Part shown: in pieces, positions 26,012-34,044 of the stretch
Layout: the number at the start of each line of letters is the position of its first letter
Position numbering within the stretch: position 1 is the first letter of the stretch
Assembly (NCBI RefSeq): GCF_001429185.1
Contig: NZ_LMIW01000008.1
Coordinates: forward strand, 605,676-669,675
DNA length: 64,000 nucleotides
Direction of reading: 5' to 3'
From: Terrabacter sp. Root85
Lineage (GTDB): Bacteria > Actinomycetota > Actinomycetes > Actinomycetales > Dermatophilaceae
Notes under the pieces: generated by a model
What the model was told of the DNA's origin: nothing
Seen by the model: the letters and a program-made list of their open reading frames with translations, nothing else
Databases searched by the model: none
Translations under genes and position numbers: made by a program

Positions 26012-26421
26012 GTGCGTTTCTGGGGCTGGGAGCCAGAAGAGGGGAAGTTCCGTGTCGCGGCAACCTCCGCGAGGAGCTGCACCCCTTCCTCGAGATCGAG
26101 GGCAGTAGGGATCTGACCCGTGCCCATGCCGAGCCGGACCATCGCGAAGGCTACCTCCGGCTGGATCCCGACAAGCACGGTCAGCGCGCCGCGCAGTCGT
26201 GCCATGTCAGCGATCCGGCGCAACGTCAGCGCGGCGAAGGAGTCGATGACGTCGAGAGCTGCGACGTCGATGATGACTCCGCGCGAGCGGTGCTCCCCGA
26301 TCTGTTTGACGAGGTCGTGCTCGAAGCGGACCAGCTCGGAGTCGTCCAGGGCAGTGTGGATCGACGCGATCAGGGTCGATCCCTGCCGCATGATGGACAC
26401 GAGCGCTGGTCCGCCGTTCAC
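26008..26421 (-). CDS. rsbS: RsbS-like stressosome STAS protein
   Basis: A 137-residue single STAS domain. The phosphorylation loop ALDVIDSFAALTLRR carries the serine (residue 61) equivalent to the RsbT target of Bacillus RsbS. GIQPEVAFAMVRLGMG followed by TALDLEEGVQLL also matches RsbS closely. It would form the stressosome core with RsbR and hold the RsbT-type kinase. It overlaps both neighbours by four bases. Confidence 0.88.
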   Translation of the reverse strand: MNGGPALVSIMRQGSTLIASIHTALDDSELVRFEHDLVKQIGEHRSRGVIIDVAALDVIDSFAALTLRRIADMARLRGALTVLVGIQPEVAFAMVRLGMGTGQIPTALDLEEGVQLLAEVAATRNFPSSGSQPQKRT

Positions 26422-27332
26422 GAGGTCGAGTCGACCTCCTTCCGAGTCACGGCGTATCCGAGGAGCCTCTCGGCCTCTTCGAGCCCACCTTGCAGGTCGC
26501 CGATGGTGTTCATCTTGCTCAGGTCGACCCCGATCGTCACGAGGGTCTGCGCGATCTTGGGGGAGAGCCCGGTAATGATGACGCTCGCACCCATCAGGCG
26601 TGACGCGTCGACCGTCTGCACGAGGTGGTTGGCGACCGCCTCGTCGACGTCCGGGGAGCCGGTGATGTCGATGACGACCACCTTGGCGCGGTGCTTGCGG
26701 ATCCCTGAGAGCAGCTGCTCGGTGAGCTGTTTCGCGCGCTCGCTGTCCAGCACCCCGATGATGGGCAGGATGAGGAGCCGCTCGCGCACCGGTAGCACGG
26801 GGGTCGAAAGCTCACGGATGGCGTCCTGCTGCTGGCGGATGACGCGTTCCCGCTCATCGACGAAGCTGACGGCGACGGTGTTGGCGATGCGGTTCGCCGC
26901 CGGTTCGTAAGCGTCGAGCACCTCGTTGAGCATCGAGAAGTCACGCTGGTACTTCTCGAAGAGCGAACGCGCCAGGACGTCGCGTAGCAGCAGCACGATC
27001 CCGACGACCTCGTGGGTTTCGACGCCGCGCGGAATGATCCGCTCAGAAAGGTCCCTCGCGTAGTGCTGCAGCGCCTCGACATTCCCCGTCTCGAGCACCT
27101 CGACGTAGTTGTCGTAGACCGACGTGGTCTCGGCGGCCATCTCCTGAGGAGTCATCGCCGTCAGCAGGTGGGCCTGCTGGATGCGTTGTGACCACTCCTC
27201 CTGGAGCCGGGTCCGGTGCTCTCGCAGATGCGCCACGAGCTGCGACAGAAGGTGGCCGCTCGGTCCGGACCTGGCGGAGTCGTGCTCGGGTGCGGCGTGC
27301 ACCGGCTGGTGGTCGGTGGTGCGGTCATTCAT
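26418..27332 (-). CDS. rsbR: RsbR-like stressosome sensor (RsbRD_N + STAS)
   Basis: A 304-residue protein. Residues about 25-165 are a helical RsbRD-type sensor domain (HLREHRTRLQEEWSQRIQQA, ARDLSERIIPRGVETHEVVG) and about 180-295 a STAS domain (VVVIDITGSPDVDEAVANHL, GLSPKIAQTLVTIGVDLSKM). In Bacillus RsbR the linker and STAS threonines are phosphorylated by RsbT; here the position aligned with the VDT threonine appears to be Glu (PDVDEAV), while the IAQT threonine is kept. Overlap with the upstream sigma/RsbT fusion gene is 8 bases. Confidence 0.88.
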   Translation of the reverse strand: MNDRTTDHQPVHAAPEHDSARSGPSGHLLSQLVAHLREHRTRLQEEWSQRIQQAHLLTAMTPQEMAAETTSVYDNYVEVLETGNVEALQHYARDLSERIIPRGVETHEVVGIVLLLRDVLARSLFEKYQRDFSMLNEVLDAYEPAANRIANTVAVSFVDERERVIRQQQDAIRELSTPVLPVRERLLILPIIGVLDSERAKQLTEQLLSGIRKHRAKVVVIDITGSPDVDEAVANHLVQTVDASRLMGASVIITGLSPKIAQTLVTIGVDLSKMNTIGDLQGGLEEAERLLGYAVTRKEVDSTS

Positions 27333-28407
27333 GGTCTGCCTTCTCCCATTTCGTCATGGTCACTGTGGTGCCGTGGCCGGGCTCGCTCGCGATGGCGAAC
27401 TCGTCCATGAGGCGACGGACGCCCGGGAGGCCCAGGCCGAGTCCGCCGTACGTGCTGAACCCGTCGTCGAGCGCGCGTTCGACATCGGGGATCCCGGGTC
27501 CGCCGTCGCGGGCGACGATCTGGATGCCGCGGCGCGGGACCTCGAGCAGGTTGACCACGACCTCGCCGGTGCCGGCGAAACGGACGATGTTGCGGCATAC
27601 CTCCGACACGGCGGTGGCGATGACCGTGAGGTCGGTGGGCCCGAAGGCCAGGCGCGACGCGAGCTCGCGCGCGGCCCCACGGGCCGTGACGATGTCGGGG
27701 TCGGTGGTGACCGGGATGGTCAGACGGTCGTCGCGTGGCTGGCCCCGCTCGAGCAGCGGCTGGCTCAACCCGGCACAGGGCTCGCACTCGAGCAGGTGCT
27801 GCGCCGCGTGAACCTCCCGCTGACGTCGCTTGTCGCCGCTGCTGAGCGCCATGAGGACCGCCCGGCACTGCTCGGTCGGAGGATCGATCTGCGCCGCAGC
27901 CAAGAGGTACTCGACACGAAGCCGAGCGCGCGTGCGGTTCAGCTGGGCTGCCACAGCGCCTGCCGTGCTGCCCTCGCGCGCGGCGAGAGTGCGCGTGTCC
28001 GTTCCCTTGACCTCGTGGTCCAGCAGGGTGCGGCGCTCGCGCTCGGTCAGGCGGGCCAGCGCGGTAGCCATCGCGGACTGCTCCTCGTCGAGCAGGACCT
28101 GCGTCTCCGGAGGATCGGGGGTGCTCAGGTCGACGACGCGGTGCTGGTTTCGATGCTTGCGGTCCACGTCGCGCCACATTGACGCCACGACGTTGCGGGC
28201 TGTCACGATCGCGTACGGCTCGAGCATGCCCGGTTCGATGGTGGGGCTGGCCGCCAGGACGCGGGTGAGCGTCTCCTGGACCAGGTCCTCCGCGGCCGGG
28301 TGAGAACCGACGCGGGCGTGGACGATCCGGCGGACCATGGGTATCAGGTCCGCGACGTCCTCAGCGCTGTGACCGGAGCGGCTCCCTGCGCGTTCGGTGG
28401 CGCTCAC
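27325..28407 (-). CDS. ECF-type sigma factor fused to zinc-finger (ZAS-like) and RsbT kinase domains
   Basis: A 360-residue protein. Residues 15-90 look like sigma region 2 (PAAEDLVQETLTRVLAA, YAIVTARNVVASMWRDVDRK) and 110-170 like region 4 (ALARLTERERRTLLDHEVKG, GSTAGAVAAQLNRTRARLR). C181 and H204-x3-C208-x2-C211 make a ZAS/zf-HC2-like site. Residues 235-360 are an RsbT-type HATPase: AVSEVCRNIVRFAGTGE, ARDGGPGIPD, then DGFSTYGGLGLGLPGVRRLM, which mirrors Bacillus RsbT closely. GTG 28407 is the best start; codons upstream are Pro/Arg-rich with no similarity. As first gene of the sigma/RsbT-RsbR-RsbS-RsbU_N operon it suggests a stressosome controlling a sigma factor in cis. Confidence 0.82.
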   Translation of the reverse strand: MSATERAGSRSGHSAEDVADLIPMVRRIVHARVGSHPAAEDLVQETLTRVLAASPTIEPGMLEPYAIVTARNVVASMWRDVDRKHRNQHRVVDLSTPDPPETQVLLDEEQSAMATALARLTERERRTLLDHEVKGTDTRTLAAREGSTAGAVAAQLNRTRARLRVEYLLAAAQIDPPTEQCRAVLMALSSGDKRRQREVHAAQHLLECEPCAGLSQPLLERGQPRDDRLTIPVTTDPDIVTARGAARELASRLAFGPTDLTVIATAVSEVCRNIVRFAGTGEVVVNLLEVPRRGIQIVARDGGPGIPDVERALDDGFSTYGGLGLGLPGVRRLMDEFAIASEPGHGTTVTMTKWEKADHE

Positions 28408-29432
28408 GCGCTCTACGTACCCAACCTGTGCCTTCCACCCGACCCATGCGTGGGGAGCGGGCGTCCGGGCGTGGGTGGGACCATGCCTGCGCCTGCCGGG
28501 CGTTCGCGACGCTGTACGCAGCGCTGATGGTCGGACGGTGTTGCCGGGCTGGAGTGAGCGTGTCTGTGGAGCATCCGCCCGCCCCGACGGACCCCACCGG
28601 TCTGGCGCTGCCAGGCTCGGTGAGGCCCGGCGTGCTGCGTCCCATCCGTCGAGGGCGCTTGGTTGGTGATGTCTGGCGAGGCCCCGGGAGCCGTCAGGCC
28701 GGCCCGGGGCCCCCGACGACGGTGTAAGGGGGAGGGGGATCGCCGTCGTCACCCTCGTAGACGCTCGAAGGCTGAAAGCATGACGCGGTCCAGGCTCCAG
28801 GCGGTCGACGTGCTCGGTGCGGCGACTACCCGTGCCGGACCGTGGTGGATCTCCGCGGACGGTTCGAGGGCGGCGGGTTGATGCCCGCTACCGCCACTGT
28901 TCGTCCCGGACGCATTCGTACCGCCGCCAAGTTCCCTGTGGTGGCTACGCCTGAAGGCGTTTACAGGAACGGGATAGCGGGCACATGGAAGCTATGCGTC
29001 TACGCGACCACGACAAAGGAGACCTGGCCCTTACGGCTCTGACCCTGGCGGTCGCCGCGGCGGCAGCCGCGAGTGGAGCCGCTCGGTGGGCCAGCCGCCG
29101 CCATCGCCGACGCCGCGACTGCGTGCACGGGCAGCATTGCGAAGTCGTCTCAGCGCCTCATCTCAGGATGAGCCGCTCGTAGCGGCTGGCCAGTTCGCGT
29201 TCCTTGTCTCGCCCGACGCGGAGCCGGCGGTTGGGGCCTTGCCGTGGCCCACGGCAGTGGGGTCGTCAGCTCGGAAGACTTCGAGCGCTCGTCGAGTTCA
29301 GGTACTGAACCAGCCGGCGAGACCGCGTGAGTGGGACCACGCGCATCGCGGCAGATGTGCATATGACTCACGGTCGGTGCCGGCTCGGGGCGCTGCGTGG
29401 CATGGCAACATCGTGGTGTGCCATTGGAGGGG
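28408..29432. other. kilobase stretch with no confident gene
   Basis: Nothing with domain similarity is seen between the stressosome operon and the methyltransferase gene. The only candidate is a frame at 28985-29182 (+), which from ATG 28994 would give RLRDHDKGDLALTALTLAVA then AAAAASGAARWASRRHRRRR, a possible one-span membrane protein, without a good ribosome binding site. The operon promoter must lie near 28410-28500. Confidence 0.35.
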
Positions 29433-30182
29433 ATGCACCAGGACCGAGGCCGCGCGGAGTCGTTCGGCTCGGCAGCGGAGGCCTATGACAGGTTTCGCTC
29501 CGGCTATCCCGACGCGCTCATCGACGATCTCCTCGTCGGCCGCCCCTCAATCACACTGGATGTCGGGTGTGGCACCGGCAAAGTGGCGGCGGCTATCGCC
29601 GCCCGCGGTTTCCGCGTCGTGGGGGTGGAGCCGGACCAGCGGATGGCCGAGGTGGCGCGCGCGCGTGGGTTGGAAGTGGATGTCGTCTCGTTCGAGAACT
29701 GGGACAGCCGTCGTCAAATGTTCGATCTGGTCACCTGCGGTCATGCGTGGCAGTGGATCGATCCGCTCGTCGGGGGGAGCAAGGCAGCGTCGGTTCTTCG
29801 CCCGGGCGGAGTCATCGCGTTGTTCTGGAACTACCACGTGCTCGACGACGCCCTGCTGGCGGAGGTTCGAACCGCCTACGAGACGTATGCGCCTGACCTG
29901 TCCGTCGTCGGTCAGGATCCCAGCGGGCTCCAGGACGCGGACCCCTTCCGTGGCCTCCCATCGTTGTCGCCGGGAGAGACGCACACCTACCGATGGGTCC
30001 GCGAGTTCGAGGGCACGGACTGGACTGGGATGTTGGGCACGTTCAGCGACCATCAACGGCTGGGGGAAGAACGCCTGACCGCCTTGCAGCACGCCGTGCG
30101 CCGCATCATCAATCGGCACGGCGGACTGATTGCGGCGCAGGGTGGCACCTACGTGTGGTCCGCGAGAAAGGTGTCGAGCTGA
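29433..30182 (+). CDS. class I SAM-dependent methyltransferase
   Basis: A 249-residue protein. The SAM motif I is LDVGCGTGKVAAAIAARGF, with the acidic VGVEPDQRMAEVAR after it and FDLVTCGHAWQWIDP as motif II/III. The N-terminus ESFGSAAEAYDRFRSGYPDA is typical of small-molecule methyltransferases of the UbiE/bioC-like class. ATG 29433 is chosen because homologues start at this region; GTG 29418 and ATG 29397 are alternatives. Substrate unknown. Confidence 0.85.
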   Translation: MHQDRGRAESFGSAAEAYDRFRSGYPDALIDDLLVGRPSITLDVGCGTGKVAAAIAARGFRVVGVEPDQRMAEVARARGLEVDVVSFENWDSRRQMFDLVTCGHAWQWIDPLVGGSKAASVLRPGGVIALFWNYHVLDDALLAEVRTAYETYAPDLSVVGQDPSGLQDADPFRGLPSLSPGETHTYRWVREFEGTDWTGMLGTFSDHQRLGEERLTALQHAVRRIINRHGGLIAAQGGTYVWSARKVSS

Positions 30183-30202
30183 GCTGGGTGACCCCCACTC
30201 AG

Positions 30203-30570
30203 TGTGCGGTCGAGGAGATCCCTCGCGATCACGGAGTCCTCGTCCCCTGCGCGACGATGATCGGTGTTCCGTCGGGGCCGTGTGCGGTCACGGGTACTCC
30301 AGCCTCGAAGGGCAGCGTCCTGAGGAGGATCGCTGCCCTCGGCGTCCCGGCGCGGATCGGAGAGGACGAGACCGCCGGCGAAGGCGGCCCCGCGGCAGAA
30401 CCCGACGAGGACGACCGGGCGGCCTTCCGGCGCGACGGAGTCGAGCCACTCGGTGAACGAGATGAGGGTCTCGGAAAGTCACTCCGCCACGGGCCGGCCG
30501 ATCCCAGGGTTGGCGAACCACGCGAAGCCCCTGCCCTCCACGATCGGTGCCCGGACCGCGGCAGGCACCG
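30203..30570 (-). pseudogene. broken fragment of an esterase gene (second copy at 44640-45296)
   Basis: About 365 bases are visibly similar, roughly 85% by eye, to the middle of the intact alpha/beta-hydrolase gene at 44640-45296, in the same orientation. The recognisable peptide is APIVEGRGFAWFANPGIGRP then VAE followed by an in-frame TGA (30479-30481), where the intact gene continues VAESLSET. Both ends of the gene are missing; beyond 30570 another gene remnant begins. Confidence 0.8.
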
Positions 30571-30907
30571 GTGCGCCCCAGCCGACCCGCGCCGAGGCGG
30601 CCGCCGCGAAGGCCGTCGTCGAGCAGGCCACCAAGGCCGTCGAGATGTTCACCGCGCCCGGCAGCCCACTGAAGGGAGTCGGAGGCCTCAAGGGCCGGAT
30701 CGTCTACTACGTGCCGGCCACAGGCACTGCGGATGATGACCGGGCGCTGCGGCCACCACGAACGTCGCCTTCCCCTACCGGCGCATGGTCACGGCGGGGA
30801 ACGTCGGCGGTCTCGAGCTCACCGCCCAGGGGGAGAAGTCCGGTGCCTGGTACGGCTCGACCGACTACCAGGACGGGTTCCGCAAGCACTGGGGTCTGGC
30901 CGGCTGA
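30571..30907 (+). pseudogene. remnant of a sugar ABC transporter substrate-binding protein
   Basis: Two pieces of one protein remain: TRAEAAAAKAVVEQATKAVE then GLKGRIVYYVPATG, which looks like the start of a periplasmic-binding fold, and NVAFPYRRMVTAGNVGGLEL then SGAWYGSTDYQDGFRKHWGL up to TGA 30905-30907. They are in different frames and the large central part is missing. Signal peptide and lipobox are absent. Assignment to the ribose-type family is tentative. Confidence 0.6.
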
Positions 30908-30943
30908 CCGGCCGTCCCGAGACGTCCGTACGCGCGCACGCAC

Positions 30944-30977
30944 ACGACCCCTCCACGTCGGCACGTGGAGGGGTCGT
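30944..30977. terminator. perfect 15-bp hairpin terminator
   Basis: ACGACCCCTCCACGT (30944-30958) pairs perfectly with ACGTGGAGGGGTCGT (30963-30977) over a CGGC tetraloop, between the forward-strand remnant and the reverse-strand gene at 31013. Confidence 0.8.
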
Positions 30978-31012
30978 GAGCGTGCGCGGCCCGTGTCATC
31001 GACGAAGCGGCG

Positions 31013-31708
31013 TCACCAGAGGTAGGAGGTGCCGTGGGCGATGTTGTAGTACATGCCGATGTGTGTGTAGAAGTTCATCGCGCCGAAGAGGAGGAACACC
31101 GTGCCACCGACGAACCAGGCGCGAGCGGCCCACAGGAGCAAGGCGGCTCCGTCGGTCAGCTGAGCCACGGCGAAGAGCAGGGCTCCGAGCGCGACGATGC
31201 CCCAGAGGCCGCCGAGGAACAGGGCCTCGAGCAGTGGCAGGTGGCCGAAGCGTCCGCTGATCGGCTCCTCGGGCGGAGCGGCGCCGAGCTGGAAGCGGAC
31301 GAACGAGATGGCCAGGACCCCCATGGCCAGGCCGAGGGCGCCGACGAAGACCGACACCGGCTTCAGGGCGCGTAGGGCGGTTTCGACGGCCGTGTCGGCG
31401 TCGGCGTCGGCGTCGAACAGTGCCCGATGACGCCACAGGTAGACGGCGGCGAACAGCAGGAGTGCGCCGAAGCCGGCCGCCGGCTGGCCGAAGGCGATGT
31501 TGGCGTACTCGAAACCCTTGCCGCCGAAGGGCCAGGTCACCGTGGTGTGCAGGCCGAGCACGAGCAGGATCAGGCCGGTCACGCCGAAGAAGCCGGCCCA
31601 CCCTTCGCTGTCGATGTGTCTGCCGCGGATGAGGTGGACGAGGAACCAGGCGAAGCCCAGCAGTCCTGCCCCTGCAGTGATGGCGACCAGCTCGTTGTAG
31701 ACGACCAC
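31013..31708 (-). CDS. DUF981-family membrane protein
   Basis: A 231-residue polytopic protein with about seven hydrophobic segments. Family-typical features are LGLHTTVTWPFGGKGFEYAN, FGQPAAGFGALLLFAAVYLW and the C-terminal FLLFGAMNFYTHIGMYYNIA. The conserved W-P and F-Y-x-H positions are kept. Function is unknown. GTG 31708 with AAGGAGG upstream is chosen. It is followed by no close gene and preceded by the small membrane gene at 31831, both reading away from the TetR gene. Confidence 0.8.
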   Translation of the reverse strand: MVVYNELVAITAGAGLLGFAWFLVHLIRGRHIDSEGWAGFFGVTGLILLVLGLHTTVTWPFGGKGFEYANIAFGQPAAGFGALLLFAAVYLWRHRALFDADADADTAVETALRALKPVSVFVGALGLAMGVLAISFVRFQLGAAPPEEPISGRFGHLPLLEALFLGGLWGIVALGALLFAVAQLTDGAALLLWAARAWFVGGTVFLLFGAMNFYTHIGMYYNIAHGTSYLW

Positions 31709-31830
31709 GTCGTCTGCCCTCCTTCTTCGACGGGCTCGGGGTGGCCGGGCCGTCAAGTGTGTGTCTGTTCGTGGTGATGGGTGGGACGCCACGGTGCTGC
31801 CGGGGCGTCAGGGTCCATGCCGCTGCTGTG

Positions 31831-31995
31831 TCAGCGGCGCTCGGGGAGCCGCTGCTCCGAGGTCTCTCGCGAGGTCGGGTCCGCTGGACGGGTCGACGGA
31901 TCGTCCCGGGTGCTGTCGACGATGCCGAAGACGAACCACGCGACCACGAAGAGGATGGCGATGGCCGCTGGGACGAGAGCGTCGCCGGGCGTCAT
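31831..31995 (-). CDS. 54-residue membrane protein
   Basis: ATG 31995 opens MTPGDALVPAAIAILFVVAW then FVFGIVDSTRDDPSTRPAD and a charged tail. One transmembrane helix is evident. AAGGA lies eight bases upstream. It starts 34 bases from the palindromic operator at 32029-32059, divergent from the TetR gene, and reads toward the DUF981 gene, so it is the likely target of that repressor. Confidence 0.65.
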   Translation of the reverse strand: MTPGDALVPAAIAILFVVAWFVFGIVDSTRDDPSTRPADPTSRETSEQRLPERR

Positions 31996-32028
31996 GATGG
32001 GTTCCTTTCCAAAGAGGCTGTGCCTGCT

Positions 32029-32059
32029 GATTATCGCTACATTGTGTGTAGCGATAATC
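32029..32059. promoter_or_regulatory. palindromic operator between TetR gene and its divergent target
   Basis: GATTATCGCTACA (32029-32041) and TGTAGCGATAATC (32047-32059) are perfect 13-bp arms around a 5-base centre. The element is AT-richer than its surroundings and lies between the divergent starts 31995 and 32089, as expected for an autoregulating TetR repressor. Confidence 0.82.
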
Positions 32060-32088
32060 ACCTTCGGTTTGTTCCCGGAAGGAGCGAC

Positions 32089-32658
32089 ATGACACCTGAG
32101 CGAGGTCGACCCCGTGACCCCCGGACCGACGACCGGATCGCCGGCGCGGCCCTGGAGCTGTTGCGCGAGCACGGGCCAGGTGGTGTCCACATCGACGCGG
32201 TGTCGTCCCGGTCCGGTGTGGCGCGCACGACGATCTACCGCCGCTACCGGGACCGGGGGGCCCTCCTGGCCGCGACCCTCGAGAAGCTGGGGGACGAGCC
32301 CTTCCCCGCACCCGAGCTGCCCTTGGAGGACAAGCTGCGCTGGGTGCTCGAGCAGGCCCGCACGCTCATCGAGGAGCAGGTCGGCCGTGGAGGTGTCGCG
32401 ACCGTCCTCGCGGGCACCGACCCCGACTTCAGCGCGGCCCTGCAAGCCCGGATCGTGAGTCGACTGAAGGCTCTGCAGGGGCAGATCGACGCGGACATCC
32501 GCTCGGGCCGCATCCGCAGCGGTACCGACGCCGAGACCCTCGCCGGACTCGCCTTCGGTGCCTGTCTCGGCGAGCTGCTCCAGCACGGCCGTGTGCGACG
32601 GCGATGGGCCGACTCCCTCGTCCCTCTGCTGCTGCACGGCACGAAGCCCCGCGCCTGA
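32089..32658 (+). CDS. TetR-family repressor
   Basis: A 189-residue regulator: the N-terminal helix-turn-helix is at about 15-60 (DRIAGAALELLREHGPGGVH, SSRSGVARTTIYRRYRDRGA), followed by a helical ligand-binding domain. AAGGAG precedes ATG 32089. It sits 30 bases from a perfect palindrome and opposite the small membrane gene at 31831-31995, so it most likely controls that gene, perhaps the DUF981 gene, and itself. Inducer unknown. Confidence 0.92.
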   Translation: MTPERGRPRDPRTDDRIAGAALELLREHGPGGVHIDAVSSRSGVARTTIYRRYRDRGALLAATLEKLGDEPFPAPELPLEDKLRWVLEQARTLIEEQVGRGGVATVLAGTDPDFSAALQARIVSRLKALQGQIDADIRSGRIRSGTDAETLAGLAFGACLGELLQHGRVRRRWADSLVPLLLHGTKPRA

Positions 32659-32712
32659 GCCTCGAGCACGCCCCGACGCCGCCCGATGCCGGACGGGGCG
32701 TCGGTCCCGGGC

Positions 32713-34017
32713 TCAGACGCCGGACGGGACGGTGACCCGGGCGACGAGCGGCTCGAACATCGGCGGCTCGCCCTCGGGCACGAGGGCGGTCGCGCCGTAG
32801 AGCCAGTCGACGAAGGCGTAGTCCCGCACGTCGCGCGTCCGCATGACGTCGTTGCGCCACAGCCGCTCGTCGCCGGTCAGGTGCCAGAGCGCGCCCCAGG
32901 CGCGTGCCGTCGTCAGGACGCGCCGGCAGTGCTCGGGGCGCACCGCCTGATAGGCCGCGAGGGCGGCGTCCCAGTCGAGGGTGACGCCTTCGGCGCCGGT
33001 CGACAGCTGTGCACCCACGTGCTCCGAGAGCACCCAGGCGTCCTCGATGGCCATGACGGCACCTTGAGCGAGGTATTGCAGGGGCGGGTGCGCGGAGTCG
33101 CCGGTGAGGGCGACGCGTCCGACGACCCACTGGTCGATCGGGTCCCGGTCGTACATCCGCCACCACTTGTCCCGCCACATGAGCGGCAGTCCGGCCCGGA
33201 CGTTCTCGCACGTCTGGTCGAAGGCGGCGTCCAGCTCGTCAGGGGTGCCCCAGTCCTCCTCGCCGGCGAGAGCCTTGGCGGACTCGAAGACCGCGACCTG
33301 GTTGAACATCTCGCCACCCCGCAGGGGGTACTGCACGAAGTGGCACTTCGGCCCGACGTAGACGACGACGTCGTCGAGCGCGATGTCGAGCTGCTCGACC
33401 TGGCCCATCGGGACGGCGCCGCGGTAGGCGACGTACGCCGACGACACGGGCTGGTCGTCGGAGACGAGCCGCCGTGCGACGGAGTGCAGCCCGTCGGCCG
33501 CGATGACGACGCGGGCCGTCTCCCGGCCGTTGCCGTGGACGACGGTCGCACCGTCGACCTCCTGCTCGTAGGCGGTGACGGCCACGTCGGTGACAAGGTC
33601 GACACCGGCACGCTCGCACGCCCGCAACAGCGTGCCGTGCAGGTCGCTGCGGTGGATGACGACGTACGGGAATCCGTAGCGAGCGCGTGCGTCGGCCAGG
33701 TCGAGCCGGGTCAGCTCGGAGCCGTCCACGGCATCGCGCATGACCAGGTTCTCGGGTACGACGCCGAGGGACACGACCTCGTCGAGCAGGTCCCACTGGT
33801 CGAGGATCCGCGTGCAGTTCGGCGCGATCTGCAGGCCGGCTCCGACCTCCCCGAACTCGGCGGCGCGCTCAAGCACCCGAACGCGAAGGCCCTTGCGGGA
33901 CAGGGCGAGCGCGTTCGCGAGGCCGCCGATCCCGCCGCCAACGACGATGACGTCAGGGTGGCCGGCGAGGGGCGTGAGGTCGGCGACCTCGGCGACGTCC
34001 TTGCGGTGAGCGGTCAT
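32713..34017 (-). CDS. FAD-dependent monooxygenase, probably 3-hydroxybenzoate 6-hydroxylase
   Basis: A 434-residue flavoprotein hydroxylase. The FAD dinucleotide motif is VIVVGGGIGGLANALALSRK, the conserved DG motif VVIAADGLHSVARRLV and the FAD-ribityl GD motif VALTGDSAHPPLQYLAQGA. Length and layout match salicylate/3-hydroxybenzoate hydroxylases. Because the operon continues with gentisate dioxygenase and maleylpyruvate isomerase, the best-supported reaction is 3-hydroxybenzoate plus NADH plus O2 to gentisate; a salicylate 5-hydroxylase role is the alternative. It is the last gene of the operon. Confidence 0.88.
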   Translation of the reverse strand: MTAHRKDVAEVADLTPLAGHPDVIVVGGGIGGLANALALSRKGLRVRVLERAAEFGEVGAGLQIAPNCTRILDQWDLLDEVVSLGVVPENLVMRDAVDGSELTRLDLADARARYGFPYVVIHRSDLHGTLLRACERAGVDLVTDVAVTAYEQEVDGATVVHGNGRETARVVIAADGLHSVARRLVSDDQPVSSAYVAYRGAVPMGQVEQLDIALDDVVVYVGPKCHFVQYPLRGGEMFNQVAVFESAKALAGEEDWGTPDELDAAFDQTCENVRAGLPLMWRDKWWRMYDRDPIDQWVVGRVALTGDSAHPPLQYLAQGAVMAIEDAWVLSEHVGAQLSTGAEGVTLDWDAALAAYQAVRPEHCRRVLTTARAWGALWHLTGDERLWRNDVMRTRDVRDYAFVDWLYGATALVPEGEPPMFEPLVARVTVPSGV

Positions 34018-34044
34018 GACGAGTCCTTTCGAGAGCTTCCGCGG

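Noticed and set aside
28985..29182. A confident small membrane gene
   Set aside because: It has a hydrophobic stretch but no clear ribosome binding site and a basic low-complexity tail; mentioned only as a possibility.
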